A DNA stretch of 22,627 nt, from the NCBI GenBank assembly GCA_000435515.1, contig FR884148.1, positions 1 to 22,627 on the forward strand. The letters run 5' to 3'. Origin of the DNA: Firmicutes bacterium CAG:582 (GTDB lineage Bacteria > Bacillota_I > Bacilli_A > RF39 > UBA660). The translations under genes and the position numbers were made by a program. Shown piece after piece: positions 7,709 through 15,160 of this stretch; the first letter of the stretch is position 1, and the number at the start of each line of letters is the position of its first letter. The notes under the pieces are model-generated. The model did not search any database and was not told where the DNA came from. It worked only from the letters and a program-made list of their open reading frames with translations.

Positions 7709-8248
7709 CTACTTTCTAAATGGAAGTCCGAATCCAGTTAATAATGCTAAACCTTCTTCGTTAGTTTTTGCTGTTGTAACAAAAACAATATCCATTCCTC
7801 TTATTTTTAATACTTTATCATAATCTATTTCTGGGAATATAAGTTGTTCTTTAATTCCTAGAGTATAGTTTCCAAAACCGTCAAATGCCTTTGGACTAAT
7901 TCCTCTAAAGTCACGTACACGAGGTAATGCAACACGGATTAATTTATCCATAAAATTGTACATATTTTCTCCTCTTAAAGTAACTTTAGTACCTATAGAT
8001 TGACCTTCTCTTAATTTGAATCCAGCTATTGATTTTTTAGCTTTTGTTATAATTGGTTTTTGTCCTGTAATAGTTTCTAGATCAGCAACTGCAGCTTCAA
8101 TAAATTTTGAATCATGACTTGCTTCTCCAACACCGATATTAATAACAATTTTTTCTAGTTTAGGAATTTCCATTACTGAAGAGTAATTAAATTTTTCCAT
8201 TAGATCTTTTTTAATAACATCATTGTATTTTTCTTTTAAACTATTCAT
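7709..8248 (-). CDS. rplE: 50S ribosomal protein L5
   Basis: L5 binds 5S rRNA and contacts the P-site tRNA and small-subunit head. From the ATG at 8248 (MNSLKEKYN) it has 179 residues. Family motifs include KIVINIGVGEASHD, GQKPIITKAKKSIAGFKLREG and RVRDFRGISPKAFDGFGNYT. The start lies within the last 8 bases of rplX, preceded by AGGTGAAG, which suggests coupled translation. A GTG at 8257 is a less likely start. Confidence 0.97.
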   Translation of the reverse strand: MNSLKEKYNDVIKKDLMEKFNYSSVMEIPKLEKIVINIGVGEASHDSKFIEAAVADLETITGQKPIITKAKKSIAGFKLREGQSIGTKVTLRGENMYNFMDKLIRVALPRVRDFRGISPKAFDGFGNYTLGIKEQLIFPEIDYDKVLKIRGMDIVFVTTAKTNEEGLALLTGFGLPFRK

Positions 8249-8546
8249 TATCTTCACCTACTTCTTTTTGAGGTTTTTTCTTAGTTGTCTTTTTTTCTGT
8301 AGTTTTTACTGTTTTTGCATTTTTTGTTTCTTCAATTACTTTTACGTTAGAAACATGAATTGGAGCTTCTGTTTCAAGAATTCCACCAGTTTCATTTTGA
8401 TAATTTGGTTTCATATGTTTTTTGATCATATTGATTCCACTTACAACAACTTTGTCTTTTTTCTTCAAAGTTACTGTAACAGTTCCTTCTTTGCCTTTAT
8501 CTTTACCAGCAAGAATTTTTACTTTATCGCCAACTTTAACTTTCAT
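8241..8546 (-). CDS. rplX: 50S ribosomal protein L24
   Basis: L24 is an early assembly initiator of the large subunit. The KOW motif KVGDKVKILAGKDKGKEGTV covers residues 4-23 and the family INMIKKHMKPN segment follows. The C-terminus (about 72-101) is a Lys/Thr/Glu-rich low-complexity tail, probably disordered. Strong AGGAGGT precedes the ATG. Confidence 0.97.
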   Translation of the reverse strand: MKVKVGDKVKILAGKDKGKEGTVTVTLKKKDKVVVSGINMIKKHMKPNYQNETGGILETEAPIHVSNVKVIEETKNAKTVKTTEKKTTKKKPQKEVGEDNE

Positions 8547-8555
8547 GTTTACCTC

Positions 8556-8924
8556 CTATAAAACTTCATTTGCTAAAGATACGATTTTCATGAAGTCTTT
8601 ATCACGAAGTTCTCTAGCAACAGGTCCTAAAACACGTGTTCCGATTGGACTCTTATCATCTTTGATTAATACACAAGCATTATCTCCGAATTTAATTAAA
8701 GATCCATCTGCACGTCTTACACCTTCAACACTTCTAACAATAACAGCTTTTACTACTTTTCCTTTTTTAACATTTGAGTTAGGAATTGCTTTTTTAACAG
8801 TTCCAACAACTATATCTCCAATGTTACCATATTTAACTTTACTTCCACCTAATACTCTGATTACTAATAATTCACGAGCTCCAGAGTTATCAGCAACTTT
8901 TAATCTAGTTTCTTGTTGTATCAT
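8556..8924 (-). CDS. rplN: 50S ribosomal protein L14
   Basis: L14 lies at the subunit interface, forming an intersubunit bridge. The 122-residue sequence is highly conserved: MIQQETRLKVADNSGAREL at the start, GDIVVGTVKKAIPN in the middle, and GTRVLGPVARELRDKDFMKI toward the end. Length equals the family norm. AGGAGGG precedes the ATG. Confidence 0.98.
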   Translation of the reverse strand: MIQQETRLKVADNSGARELLVIRVLGGSKVKYGNIGDIVVGTVKKAIPNSNVKKGKVVKAVIVRSVEGVRRADGSLIKFGDNACVLIKDDKSPIGTRVLGPVARELRDKDFMKIVSLANEVL

Positions 8925-8935
8925 AATAACCCTCC

Positions 8936-9196
8936 TTAAGCTTCTTGAGATTTAGTTAGGATTTCTACAAGTTCATATCTCTTAGTTTTAGATAATGGTC
9001 TAGTAGAAAGTAATCTAACTGTATCTCCAACTTTCGCAATATTTTTTTCATCATGAGCAGCATATTTCTTAGAATATTTTACTCTTTTTTTGTATAGAGG
9101 ATGATTTCTATAAGTTTCAACTAAAACTGTAATAGTTTTATTATTAGCAGCTGAAACAACTTTTCCGATTAATTCAGTTCTCTTAGTTTCGCTCAT
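8936..9196 (-). CDS. rpsQ: 30S ribosomal protein S17
   Basis: S17 is an OB-fold primary rRNA-binding protein of the small subunit body. The 86 residues show GKVVSAANNKTITVLVE and HPLYKKRVKYSKKYAAHDE motifs and VGDTVRLLSTRPLSKTKR. The start codon shares one base with the rpmC stop (TAATG), a classic coupled junction. Confidence 0.97.
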   Translation of the reverse strand: MSETKRTELIGKVVSAANNKTITVLVETYRNHPLYKKRVKYSKKYAAHDEKNIAKVGDTVRLLSTRPLSKTKRYELVEILTKSQEA

Positions 9197-9393
9197 TATT
9201 CATTTCCTCCTTCTCTTTCACTTAAAACAGTTTTCATTCTAGCAATATCTTTTCTATCTTGATTTATTTTATGTGATTTTTCTAATGAACCAGTAGATTG
9301 TTTCATTCTTAAATCGAATAATTCACTCTTTAGTTCTTCAATTTTCTTTAATATCTCTTCAGTGGACATTTTTCTAATTTCACTAGTCTTCAT
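9196..9393 (-). CDS. rpmC: 50S ribosomal protein L29
   Basis: L29 is a small helical hairpin near the exit tunnel, next to the trigger-factor and SRP docking site. From the ATG at 9393 it has 65 residues: MKTSEIRKMSTEEILKKI, then ELFDLRMKQSTGSLEKSH, then DIARMKTVLSERE. The start lies inside the last 11 bases of rplP. An upstream in-frame start at 9405 is possible but less family-like. Confidence 0.96.
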   Translation of the reverse strand: MKTSEIRKMSTEEILKKIEELKSELFDLRMKQSTGSLEKSHKINQDRKDIARMKTVLSEREGGNE

Positions 9394-9814
9394 TACTATC
9401 CCCACTTTCTTCTCTCTTAACGAAACGAGTTGTAACGCTTAATTTATGAGATGCAAGTCTTAATGCTTCACGAGCAACTTCTTCAGAAACACCAGCTATT
9501 TCAAACATGATTTTTCCTTCTTTTACAACTGCTGCCCATTCATTTACGTTACCTTTTCCTTTACCTTGACGAGTTTCCAAAGGTTTTTGAGTTCTAGCTA
9601 AATGTGGGAATATGTTAATCCATACTTTACCACCACGTTTCATGTAACGTGTCATAGCGATACGAGCAGCTTCTATTTGACGAGCTGTAACGTATCCACC
9701 TTCTTTAGCTTGTAATCCGTAATCACCAAAATGTAATTCTAGATTTCCTTTAGCATGACCTTCGTATGAAATTCTTTGAGGTTTACGATATTTAGTTCTT
9801 TTTGGCATTAACAT
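9383..9814 (-). CDS. rplP: 50S ribosomal protein L16
   Basis: L16 helps shape the A-site region of the large subunit. I choose the ATG at 9814 (MLMPKRTKYRK, 143 residues): it matches family N-termini and lies 7 bases after AGGAGGT, while the ATG at 9820 is one base away. The motifs VTARQIEAARIAMTRYMKRGGK and RQGKGKGNVNEW are intact. The start overlaps the end of rpsC by 23 bases. Confidence 0.97.
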   Translation of the reverse strand: MLMPKRTKYRKPQRISYEGHAKGNLELHFGDYGLQAKEGGYVTARQIEAARIAMTRYMKRGGKVWINIFPHLARTQKPLETRQGKGKGNVNEWAAVVKEGKIMFEIAGVSEEVAREALRLASHKLSVTTRFVKREESGDSNED

Positions 9815-10469
9815 CGTCATTACCTCCTTTATTTACTCTTTTGTTTAGGATTTCACCTTTGTAAATCCAAACTTTAACACCAATCTTACCATAAGTAGTG
9901 TCAGCTTCTGCTGTAGCATAATCAACATTAGCTCTGATTGTTTGTAGAGGTACAGTTCCTTCTGTATATCCTTCAGTACGAGCCATTTCAGCTCCTCCTA
10001 AACGACCAGATACAGAAGTTTTGATTCCTTTTGCTCCAGCCTTCATAGTGTTCTTAATAGCTTTCTTTTGAACATTTCTGAAGTTTCCTCTATTTTCAAT
10101 TTGTTTTGCAATAGATTGAGCAACTAGTTCTGCACTTAAATCAGCATTTTTAACTTCATTTATTGTTACGAATACTTCTTCTCCGCAAACGCGTTTAATT
10201 TTATTTCTTAATTTTTCGATGTCTTCTCCACCTCTACCAATGATTACTCCTGGACGAGCAGTTGAGATTTTAACATCAACTTTATTATTTTTTCTTTCGA
10301 TTAAGATTTCTGAAACAGCAGCATCTTTAAGTTCTTTAACTAAATATTCACGAATTTTAATATCGTTATTTAAGTTATTAACATAATTTCCTTTTTCAGC
10401 ATACCATTTAGATTGCCAATCTCTATTAACACCAAGTCTTAATCCTCTAGGATCTACTTTTTGTCCCAT
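9792..10469 (-). CDS. rpsC: 30S ribosomal protein S3
   Basis: S3 forms part of the mRNA entry channel and helicase. The 225-residue protein carries the KH domain with VIIGRGGEDIEKLR (about 75-88) and the C-terminal GAKGIKTSVSGRLGGAEMAR region. The C-terminus has a short basic, Asn-rich tail. AAGGAGG precedes the start. Confidence 0.98.
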   Translation of the reverse strand: MGQKVDPRGLRLGVNRDWQSKWYAEKGNYVNNLNNDIKIREYLVKELKDAAVSEILIERKNNKVDVKISTARPGVIIGRGGEDIEKLRNKIKRVCGEEVFVTINEVKNADLSAELVAQSIAKQIENRGNFRNVQKKAIKNTMKAGAKGIKTSVSGRLGGAEMARTEGYTEGTVPLQTIRANVDYATAEADTTYGKIGVKVWIYKGEILNKRVNKGGNDDVNAKKN

Positions 10470-10475
10470 ATCTAA

Positions 10476-10817
10476 TTAAGCCTCCTTACCATCACTAACT
10501 TTTACAGTTATGTGACTTGTTCTTTTATCTCTTCTGTCTACTTTTGTTCTAGAACCAATTTTTACTCTTTTGTAAACAGGTCCTGGATTAACAAAGCATT
10601 CAGATATTACTAAATCTTCTAGCTTAGCACCATAGTTATTAGTTGCATTAGCTATAGCAGAATTTAAAACTTTAAGTATTAGTCTACTAGATTTAGTATT
10701 TGTGTTTTCTAATATTCCAATAGCAGTAGTAGCTTTTTTACCTCTAACTAAATCCATAGTCATACGGCATTTACGTGGAGCTACCATTGCGCTTTTATGC
10801 ATTGCAAATGTTTCCAT
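10476..10817 (-). CDS. rplV: 50S ribosomal protein L22
   Basis: L22 reaches into the exit tunnel with a long beta hairpin. The 113-residue sequence has VAPRKCRMTMDLVRGK near the N-terminus and the hairpin segment near 80-100 (KRVKIGSRTKVDRRDKRTSH), which lacks some Arg/Gly positions seen in Bacillus but keeps the length. AGGAGG precedes the ATG. Confidence 0.97.
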   Translation of the reverse strand: METFAMHKSAMVAPRKCRMTMDLVRGKKATTAIGILENTNTKSSRLILKVLNSAIANATNNYGAKLEDLVISECFVNPGPVYKRVKIGSRTKVDRRDKRTSHITVKVSDGKEA

Positions 10818-10828
10818 CTAATAACCTC

Positions 10829-11092
10829 CTACTTTTGTCCTGCATGTCCGCCGGCTTTACGAGTTAAAGCAAATTCTCCAAGTTTGTGACCAACCATATC
10901 CTCTGTTACATATACTGGAACAAAATCTTTTCCATTATGTACAGCAATTGTATGACCTACAAAGTCAGGGAAAATTGTTGAACGACGTGACCAAGTTTTA
11001 ACAACTTCTTTTTTATTTGATTCATTTAATTTTTGAATTTTTTTCATTAGGCTTTCATCAATGAAAGGCCCTTTCTTTAAACTTCTTGCCAT
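10829..11092 (-). CDS. rpsS: 30S ribosomal protein S19
   Basis: S19 is in the small-subunit head and pairs with S13. At 87 residues it shows MARSLKKGPFIDESLMKKI, WSRRSTIFPDFVGHTIAVHNGK and GHKLGEFALTRKAGGHAG, the whole family pattern. AGGTGATT precedes the ATG; rplB ends 8 bases before the start. Confidence 0.98.
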   Translation of the reverse strand: MARSLKKGPFIDESLMKKIQKLNESNKKEVVKTWSRRSTIFPDFVGHTIAVHNGKDFVPVYVTEDMVGHKLGEFALTRKAGGHAGQK

Positions 11093-11100
11093 AAAATCAC

Positions 11101-11928
11101 CTATTTCTTCTTACTAACAATTAACTTGTCAGAAGCTTTCTTTCCTTTACGAGTTTTATATCCAAGTGCTGGTTTACCCCAAGGAGTAACAGGCCCTTTT
11201 CTACCGATTGGTGTTCTACCTTCACCACCACCATGTGGATGGTCGTTAGGGTTCATAACAGAACCACGGTTTGTAGGACGAATACCCATGTGACGAGTTC
11301 TTCCAGCTTTACCAATGTTTACTAGTTCATAATCTTCATTTCCAACTTCACCGATAGTTGCCATGCAAGTTCCAAGAACTTTTCTTGTTTCACCTGACAT
11401 TAAACGAACGATTACATATTTACCATCTCTACCAAGTATTTGAACGCTTTGTCCAGCAGATCTAGCAATTTCTCCACCCTTACCAGGTTTTAATTCAACA
11501 TTGTGTACTAATGTACCAACAGGAATGTTTTGAAGTTGCATTGCATTACCAACTTTGATATCACAAGCTTCTCCAGATTCAATAATCATTCCTACTTTTA
11601 ATTCTTTTGGTGCTATAATATATCTTTTTTCACCATCTAAGTAAGTGATTAAAGCTATATTAGCATTACGATTTGGATCGTATTCAATTGTCGTAACTTT
11701 ACCAGTTACATTGAATTTATTTCTTTTAAAATCAATTATACGATATTTTCTTTTTGCTCCACCACCGATGTGTTGTACAGTCATTCTACCTTGATTATTA
11801 CGTCCACCAGTTTTAGAAATAGTTTTTAATAAACTTTTTTCTGGTCTTGATGTAGTAATTTCGTCATTAGTTAAAGTAGACATTCCTCTACGACCATTCG
11901 TAGTTGGTTTATATTTTCTTATACCCAT
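11101..11928 (-). CDS. rplB: 50S ribosomal protein L2
   Basis: L2 is essential for subunit association and peptidyl transferase organisation. The 275 residues contain the N-terminal RPEKSLLKTISKTGGRNNQG region, the SH3-like core, and the conserved MNPNDHPHGGGEGRTPIG loop with the functionally important His. The C-terminus is basic. Strong AGGAGGT precedes the ATG. Confidence 0.98.
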   Translation of the reverse strand: MGIRKYKPTTNGRRGMSTLTNDEITTSRPEKSLLKTISKTGGRNNQGRMTVQHIGGGAKRKYRIIDFKRNKFNVTGKVTTIEYDPNRNANIALITYLDGEKRYIIAPKELKVGMIIESGEACDIKVGNAMQLQNIPVGTLVHNVELKPGKGGEIARSAGQSVQILGRDGKYVIVRLMSGETRKVLGTCMATIGEVGNEDYELVNIGKAGRTRHMGIRPTNRGSVMNPNDHPHGGGEGRTPIGRKGPVTPWGKPALGYKTRKGKKASDKLIVSKKK

Positions 11929-11945
11929 AATAACTTAACCTCCTA

Positions 11946-12215
11946 CTATATTTCTATAGCATAACCGTCTTTTAAAGTAACGATAGCTTTCTTATAAGTT
12001 TTTGTTTGTCCAGTATATCTTCCAACTCTTTTAGCTTTTGATTTAGTATTAAGAGTTCTAACAGAAGCAACTTTTACATTGAAAGCACTTTCAATAGCGT
12101 CAGCGATTTCAACTTTATTTGCATCTTTACTTACTTTAAAAACGTAAGTCTTACCATCTTCTCCTAAATGAGCAGATTTTTCAGTAATTACTGGTGCAAT
12201 AATTAAATCTTTCAT
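11946..12215 (-). CDS. rplW: 50S ribosomal protein L23
   Basis: L23 sits at the exit tunnel rim and is the docking site for trigger factor and SRP. The 89-residue form starts IIAPVITEKSAHL and continues YVFKVSKDANKVEIADAIESAFNVKV, a clear match. Its ATG shares a base with the rplD stop (TAATG), and GGAGG lies upstream inside rplD. Confidence 0.97.
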   Translation of the reverse strand: MKDLIIAPVITEKSAHLGEDGKTYVFKVSKDANKVEIADAIESAFNVKVASVRTLNTKSKAKRVGRYTGQTKTYKKAIVTLKDGYAIEI

Positions 12216-12838
12216 TATTTAAGTGCCTCCTCTACATAATTAACAGTATCAGAATCCATTACTACCATATCAGCATTAACGATATCATATACATTTAGTT
12301 CATCAGCCATTACTACAGCTACATTTCCTAAATTTCTAGTTGCTAAATATAAATTTTCAGCATCTCCTGCAGATACGAATAATACTTTACCAGTTAGTTT
12401 TAATGTTTCTAATAACTTAATAGCATCTTTTGTTTTAACGCTTTCAAGAACTAGTGAATCAACTACAATTAAGTTCTTTTCAGCAAATTTTTCAGATAAA
12501 GCAGTTTTAAGTGCTAATCTTCTTTCTTTTCTATTAGTTTTGAATGAGTAACTTCTAGGAGTTGGACCAAATACGATTCCACCGCCTCTATAGTGTGGTG
12601 CACGAATAGATCCTTGTCTAGCATTACCAGTTCCTTTTTGTCTGTATGGTTTTCTTCCTCCACCAGATACTTCGCTTCTACCTTTAGTATCAGCTGTTCC
12701 TTGTCTTAAAGAATCTAATTGTAAACGAATAGCTTTCTTTAAAACAATGTCATTTCCTTCATTTTTCCAAATTTCATCATTAATTGTTAAGTCTTTAACT
12801 TTTTCACCTTTAAGGTCGATAACATTAACTTTAGTCAT
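12215..12838 (-). CDS. rplD: 50S ribosomal protein L4
   Basis: L4 extends a loop into the exit tunnel; in E. coli it also represses the S10 operon. At 207 residues it has the loop motif EVSGGGRKPYRQKGTGNARQG (about 59-79) with APHYRGGGIVFGPTPRSY after it, and the globular ALKTALSEK region. GGAG lies upstream of the ATG. It is a candidate ligand for the structured rpsJ leader, by analogy only. Confidence 0.98.
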   Translation of the reverse strand: MTKVNVIDLKGEKVKDLTINDEIWKNEGNDIVLKKAIRLQLDSLRQGTADTKGRSEVSGGGRKPYRQKGTGNARQGSIRAPHYRGGGIVFGPTPRSYSFKTNRKERRLALKTALSEKFAEKNLIVVDSLVLESVKTKDAIKLLETLKLTGKVLFVSAGDAENLYLATRNLGNVAVVMADELNVYDIVNADMVVMDSDTVNYVEEALK

Positions 12839-12857
12839 TATATGTTTCTCCTTTCAA

Positions 12858-13616
12858 CTAAGCTTCAGTAGATTCCTTGGCTTCAGTATCAGTGTTTTCT
12901 ACTGTAGAAGCAGTATCTACAGCAGTTTCTTCTACTGGTGTAGTTTCTTCTTCAATACTTTCATTAATGATGATGTCTTTTGGTTCTACGCTTCCACCTT
13001 TAACAGCAGATTTAATTAGAACTAAAGATTTCTTTGGCCCTGGAATATTTCCACTTACTAATATGTAATTATCTTTTACACAAACTTCAATTATTTCTAG
13101 ATTTTGAATTGTAACAGTTTCTGAACCCATATGTCCAGCAAGTTTTTTACCTTTCAAAACACGCATTGGTCTCATTGTTCCCATTGAACCTGGACGTCTA
13201 TGATATCTTGAACCATGAGTTTCAGGTCCTCTAGATTGGTTATGACGTTTAATAACACCAGCGAATCCTTTTCCTTTAGAAGTACCAGTTACATCAACTT
13301 TTTCTCCTACTTCAAAAGTGTCAGCTGCTAATGTACTTCCAAGAGTATAGTTTTCTGTAGATTCAACTCTTAATTCTTTTAAGAAGCGCTTAGGAGCAAC
13401 ACCTGCTTTTTTTGCATGGCCGATTTCAGCCTTTGTTGCATTTTTTTCTTTCTTGTCTACTACAGCAAGTTGAATAGCGTTGTAACCATCTTTTTCTACA
13501 GTTTTGATTTGAGTTATAACGTTTGGTTGAACTTCAACTATAGTAACAGGAATAATTTTTCCATCTTTCGTAAATTTTTCAGTCATTCCGACTTTTACGC
13601 CTAAGATTCCTTTCAT
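12858..13616 (-). CDS. rplC: 50S ribosomal protein L3 with acidic C-terminal tail
   Basis: L3 reaches toward the peptidyl transferase centre. Core motifs are GILGVKVGMTEKF, the VTGTSKGKGFAGVIKRH loop and GSRYHRRPGSMG. The core ends near residue 210, the usual length. About 40 extra residues follow (roughly 212-252), rich in Glu, Thr and Val with almost no basic residues, such as EETTPVEETAVDTASTVENT. This acidic tail is odd for a basic rRNA-binding protein and is probably disordered. GGAGG precedes the start. Confidence 0.97.
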   Translation of the reverse strand: MKGILGVKVGMTEKFTKDGKIIPVTIVEVQPNVITQIKTVEKDGYNAIQLAVVDKKEKNATKAEIGHAKKAGVAPKRFLKELRVESTENYTLGSTLAADTFEVGEKVDVTGTSKGKGFAGVIKRHNQSRGPETHGSRYHRRPGSMGTMRPMRVLKGKKLAGHMGSETVTIQNLEIIEVCVKDNYILVSGNIPGPKKSLVLIKSAVKGGSVEPKDIIINESIEEETTPVEETAVDTASTVENTDTEAKESTEA

Positions 13617-13643
13617 TTCATTTCCTCCATTATTATTTTTTTA

Positions 13644-13949
13644 TTATATTGTTTTGATATCAATCTCAACACCACTTGGTAAATCTAAGTGAGTTAGAGC
13701 ATCCATAGTTTCTTTGCTAGGATCTTTGATATCGATTAATCTCTTATGAGTACGCATTTCGAATTGTTCACGACTATCTTTATATTTATGAACTGCTCTT
13801 AATACTGTAATCTTTTGAATTTCTGTTGGTAGTGGAACAGGTCCTGAAATTTCCCCTCCAGTACGTTTAACAGTTTCGATTAATTTAGCTACAGCATTAT
13901 CTAAAACTCTGTGATCATAAGCTTTTAATCTAATTCTAACTTTTGACAT
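13644..13949 (-). CDS. rpsJ: 30S ribosomal protein S10
   Basis: S10 is in the small-subunit head and also forms the NusB-S10 antitermination complex. The ATG at 13949 (MSKVRIRLKAYDHR, 101 residues) lies 8 bases after GGAGG; the ATG at 13955 is too close to it. GPVPLPTEIQKITVLRAVHKYKDSREQFEMRTHKRLI is the family core. It is the first gene of the superoperon. Confidence 0.97.
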   Translation of the reverse strand: MSKVRIRLKAYDHRVLDNAVAKLIETVKRTGGEISGPVPLPTEIQKITVLRAVHKYKDSREQFEMRTHKRLIDIKDPSKETMDALTHLDLPSGVEIDIKTI

Positions 13950-14002
13950 TCTCATGTCCTCCTTCCGTCTATATCATTGTATAAACATAGCTCCGTTACA
14001 AA

Positions 14003-14078
14003 TTAACCTGATATTCGCTAGTTTTATTTTGCAACTCCACCTAGTGTATCAGCAACCTTGCACATCTCAGCCAGTTAA
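14003..14078 (-). promoter_or_regulatory. Structured 5' leader of the ribosomal superoperon
   Basis: The predicted transcript begins near 14082. Immediately after it, TTAACTG (complement of 14072-14078) can pair with CAGGTTAA (complement of 14003-14010) through seven base pairs with one bulged G. Inside lie competing pairings: CTGATA with TATCAG plus CTAG with CTAG, and TGCAA with TTGCA. The first pairing shares CTG bases with the outer stem, so alternative folds are possible. This resembles autoregulatory ribosomal-protein leaders in position and size. I do not recognise a specific known leader family. Confidence 0.45.
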
Positions 14079-14088
14079 ACTATTTACG

Positions 14089-14117
14089 ATTATACATTAA
14101 TAATGTATTAAAATCAA
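14089..14117 (-). promoter_or_regulatory. Main promoter of the S10-spc-alpha superoperon
   Basis: On the minus strand TTGATT (complement of 14112-14117) and a perfect TATAAT (complement of 14089-14094) are separated by exactly 17 bases. The predicted start is about 14082, giving a leader of roughly 130 bases before rpsJ. It is the only strong promoter I find for the 29-gene cluster. Confidence 0.85.
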
Positions 14118-14121
14118 GTAC

Positions 14122-14153
14122 TTTTTAGCACTTTTTCGACTTTTTGATTTTTT
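14122..14153. promoter_or_regulatory. Phased A/T tracts between divergent promoters (UP-like element)
   Basis: T runs on the plus strand at 14122-14126, 14132-14136, 14141-14145 and 14148-14153 start 10, 9 and 7 bases apart, close to one helical turn. They lie just upstream of the rpsJ -35 box, where alpha C-terminal domains bind UP elements, and overlap the -35 region of the divergent glycosyltransferase promoter. Confidence 0.55.
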
Positions 14154-14174
14154 ATTTAAAATACATGATATAAT
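14144..14174 (+). promoter_or_regulatory. Promoter of the glycosyltransferase gene
   Basis: A perfect TATAAT at 14169-14174 has an extended -10 TG (14166-14167). The best -35 is TTGATT at 14144-14149 with a long spacing of 19. Transcription would start near 14181, inside GAGGTGA, leaving a leader of only about 11 bases, so the ribosome binding site would be at the very 5' end of the mRNA. Confidence 0.65.
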
Positions 14175-14191
14175 TAGAATGAGGTGAAAAC

Positions 14192-15130
14192 ATGAAAATA
14201 GATTTAATCATCCCTGCTTTCAATGAAGAAGGCAATTTAGAAAATCTTTATTCAACAATAAAACAAAGTTTAAAAGATGTGAAATACAATATTATTTTTG
14301 TAGATGATGGTTCTGCCGATGGAACCTATAAAGTTTTAACTGATATATATAATAAGGATAAAAAGTGCGTCAAGGTAATAAGATTTTCCAGAAATTTTGG
14401 AAAGGATGCCGCAATATATGCTGGGTTGGAAATATCAAACGCGAAATACGCTTGTATAATAGACGCTGATTTACAACAAGATCCAAATCTAATAAACGAT
14501 ATGATAAATATTTTGGAACGTGATGATTCTTATGATATGGTTGCTATGGTAAATGATTATAGCAACGAAAACAAGTTATCTAAATTTTTAAAGAAATCAT
14601 TTTATTATTTAATGAATCGTGTTTCAGAGCAAAAGTTTAAAGCTGGTGCCAGTGATTTTCGTTTAATGCGACATAATGTCGTTAAAGCCCTTGTAAGCAT
14701 GAGTGAAAACAATCGTTTTACTAAAGGATTATTTTCATGGGTTGGATATAATACTTATTATATGGAGTATCATGCTAATAAACGTATTGCTGGAAAGTCT
14801 AAATTTCGTTTAAAAAAGCAAATTAATTATGCGACAGATGGTTTAATCAACTTTTCTACTAAACCACTTAGAATCGCGACATTTTTAGGAAGCATTATCT
14901 CAACTTTCTCGCTTGTTTATTTAATTATAGTTATTATTTCCGCTATATTAAAAAGCACAAAACTTCCACCATATACAACCATGATGTGTGTGATTCTTCT
15001 ATTAGGTGGAATACAGTTACTTGTAATTGGGATTATGGGTGAATATGTTTCAAAAGCCTATATAGAAGCCAAAAATAGACCTATATATATTAAAAAAACA
15101 ACCCTTGGTTTAGATGAGGATATTTTATAA
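14192..15130 (+). CDS. GT2-family glycosyltransferase, polyprenyl-phosphate type
   Basis: This 312-residue protein matches the GtrB/DPM1-like branch of GT2 enzymes, which transfer a sugar from a nucleotide donor to undecaprenyl phosphate on the inner membrane face. Seen: PAFNEEGN near 8-15, the nucleotide-binding VDDGSADGT (37-45), DADLQQDP with the metal-binding DxD (91-93), and GKSKF (201-205). Two C-terminal membrane helices (about 228-252 and 262-284) are followed by the usual GEYVSKAYIEAKNRPIYI tail. The sugar cannot be told from sequence. It is a single gene, divergent from the ribosomal operon, with GAGGTGA before the ATG. Confidence 0.9.
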   Translation: MKIDLIIPAFNEEGNLENLYSTIKQSLKDVKYNIIFVDDGSADGTYKVLTDIYNKDKKCVKVIRFSRNFGKDAAIYAGLEISNAKYACIIDADLQQDPNLINDMINILERDDSYDMVAMVNDYSNENKLSKFLKKSFYYLMNRVSEQKFKAGASDFRLMRHNVVKALVSMSENNRFTKGLFSWVGYNTYYMEYHANKRIAGKSKFRLKKQINYATDGLINFSTKPLRIATFLGSIISTFSLVYLIIVIISAILKSTKLPPYTTMMCVILLLGGIQLLVIGIMGEYVSKAYIEAKNRPIYIKKTTLGLDEDIL

Positions 15131-15160
15131 AAAAAACTGCTAAATGCAGTTTTTATTTTT
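15131..15160. terminator. Bidirectional intrinsic terminator
   Basis: AAAAACTGC (15132-15140) pairs with GCAGTTTTT (15146-15154) around TAAAT. On the plus strand a T-rich tract follows, ending the glycosyltransferase transcript; on the minus strand eight T follow, ending the hydrolase transcript. The hairpin abuts both genes: it starts right after the plus-strand stop and overlaps the minus-strand TAA (15153-15155). Confidence 0.85.

Noticed and set aside
8223..8955. Long plus-strand open frames opposite rplX and rplN (112 and 177 codons)
   Set aside because: They are antisense to highly conserved ribosomal genes, lack ribosome binding sites and have composition expected of a shadow frame.
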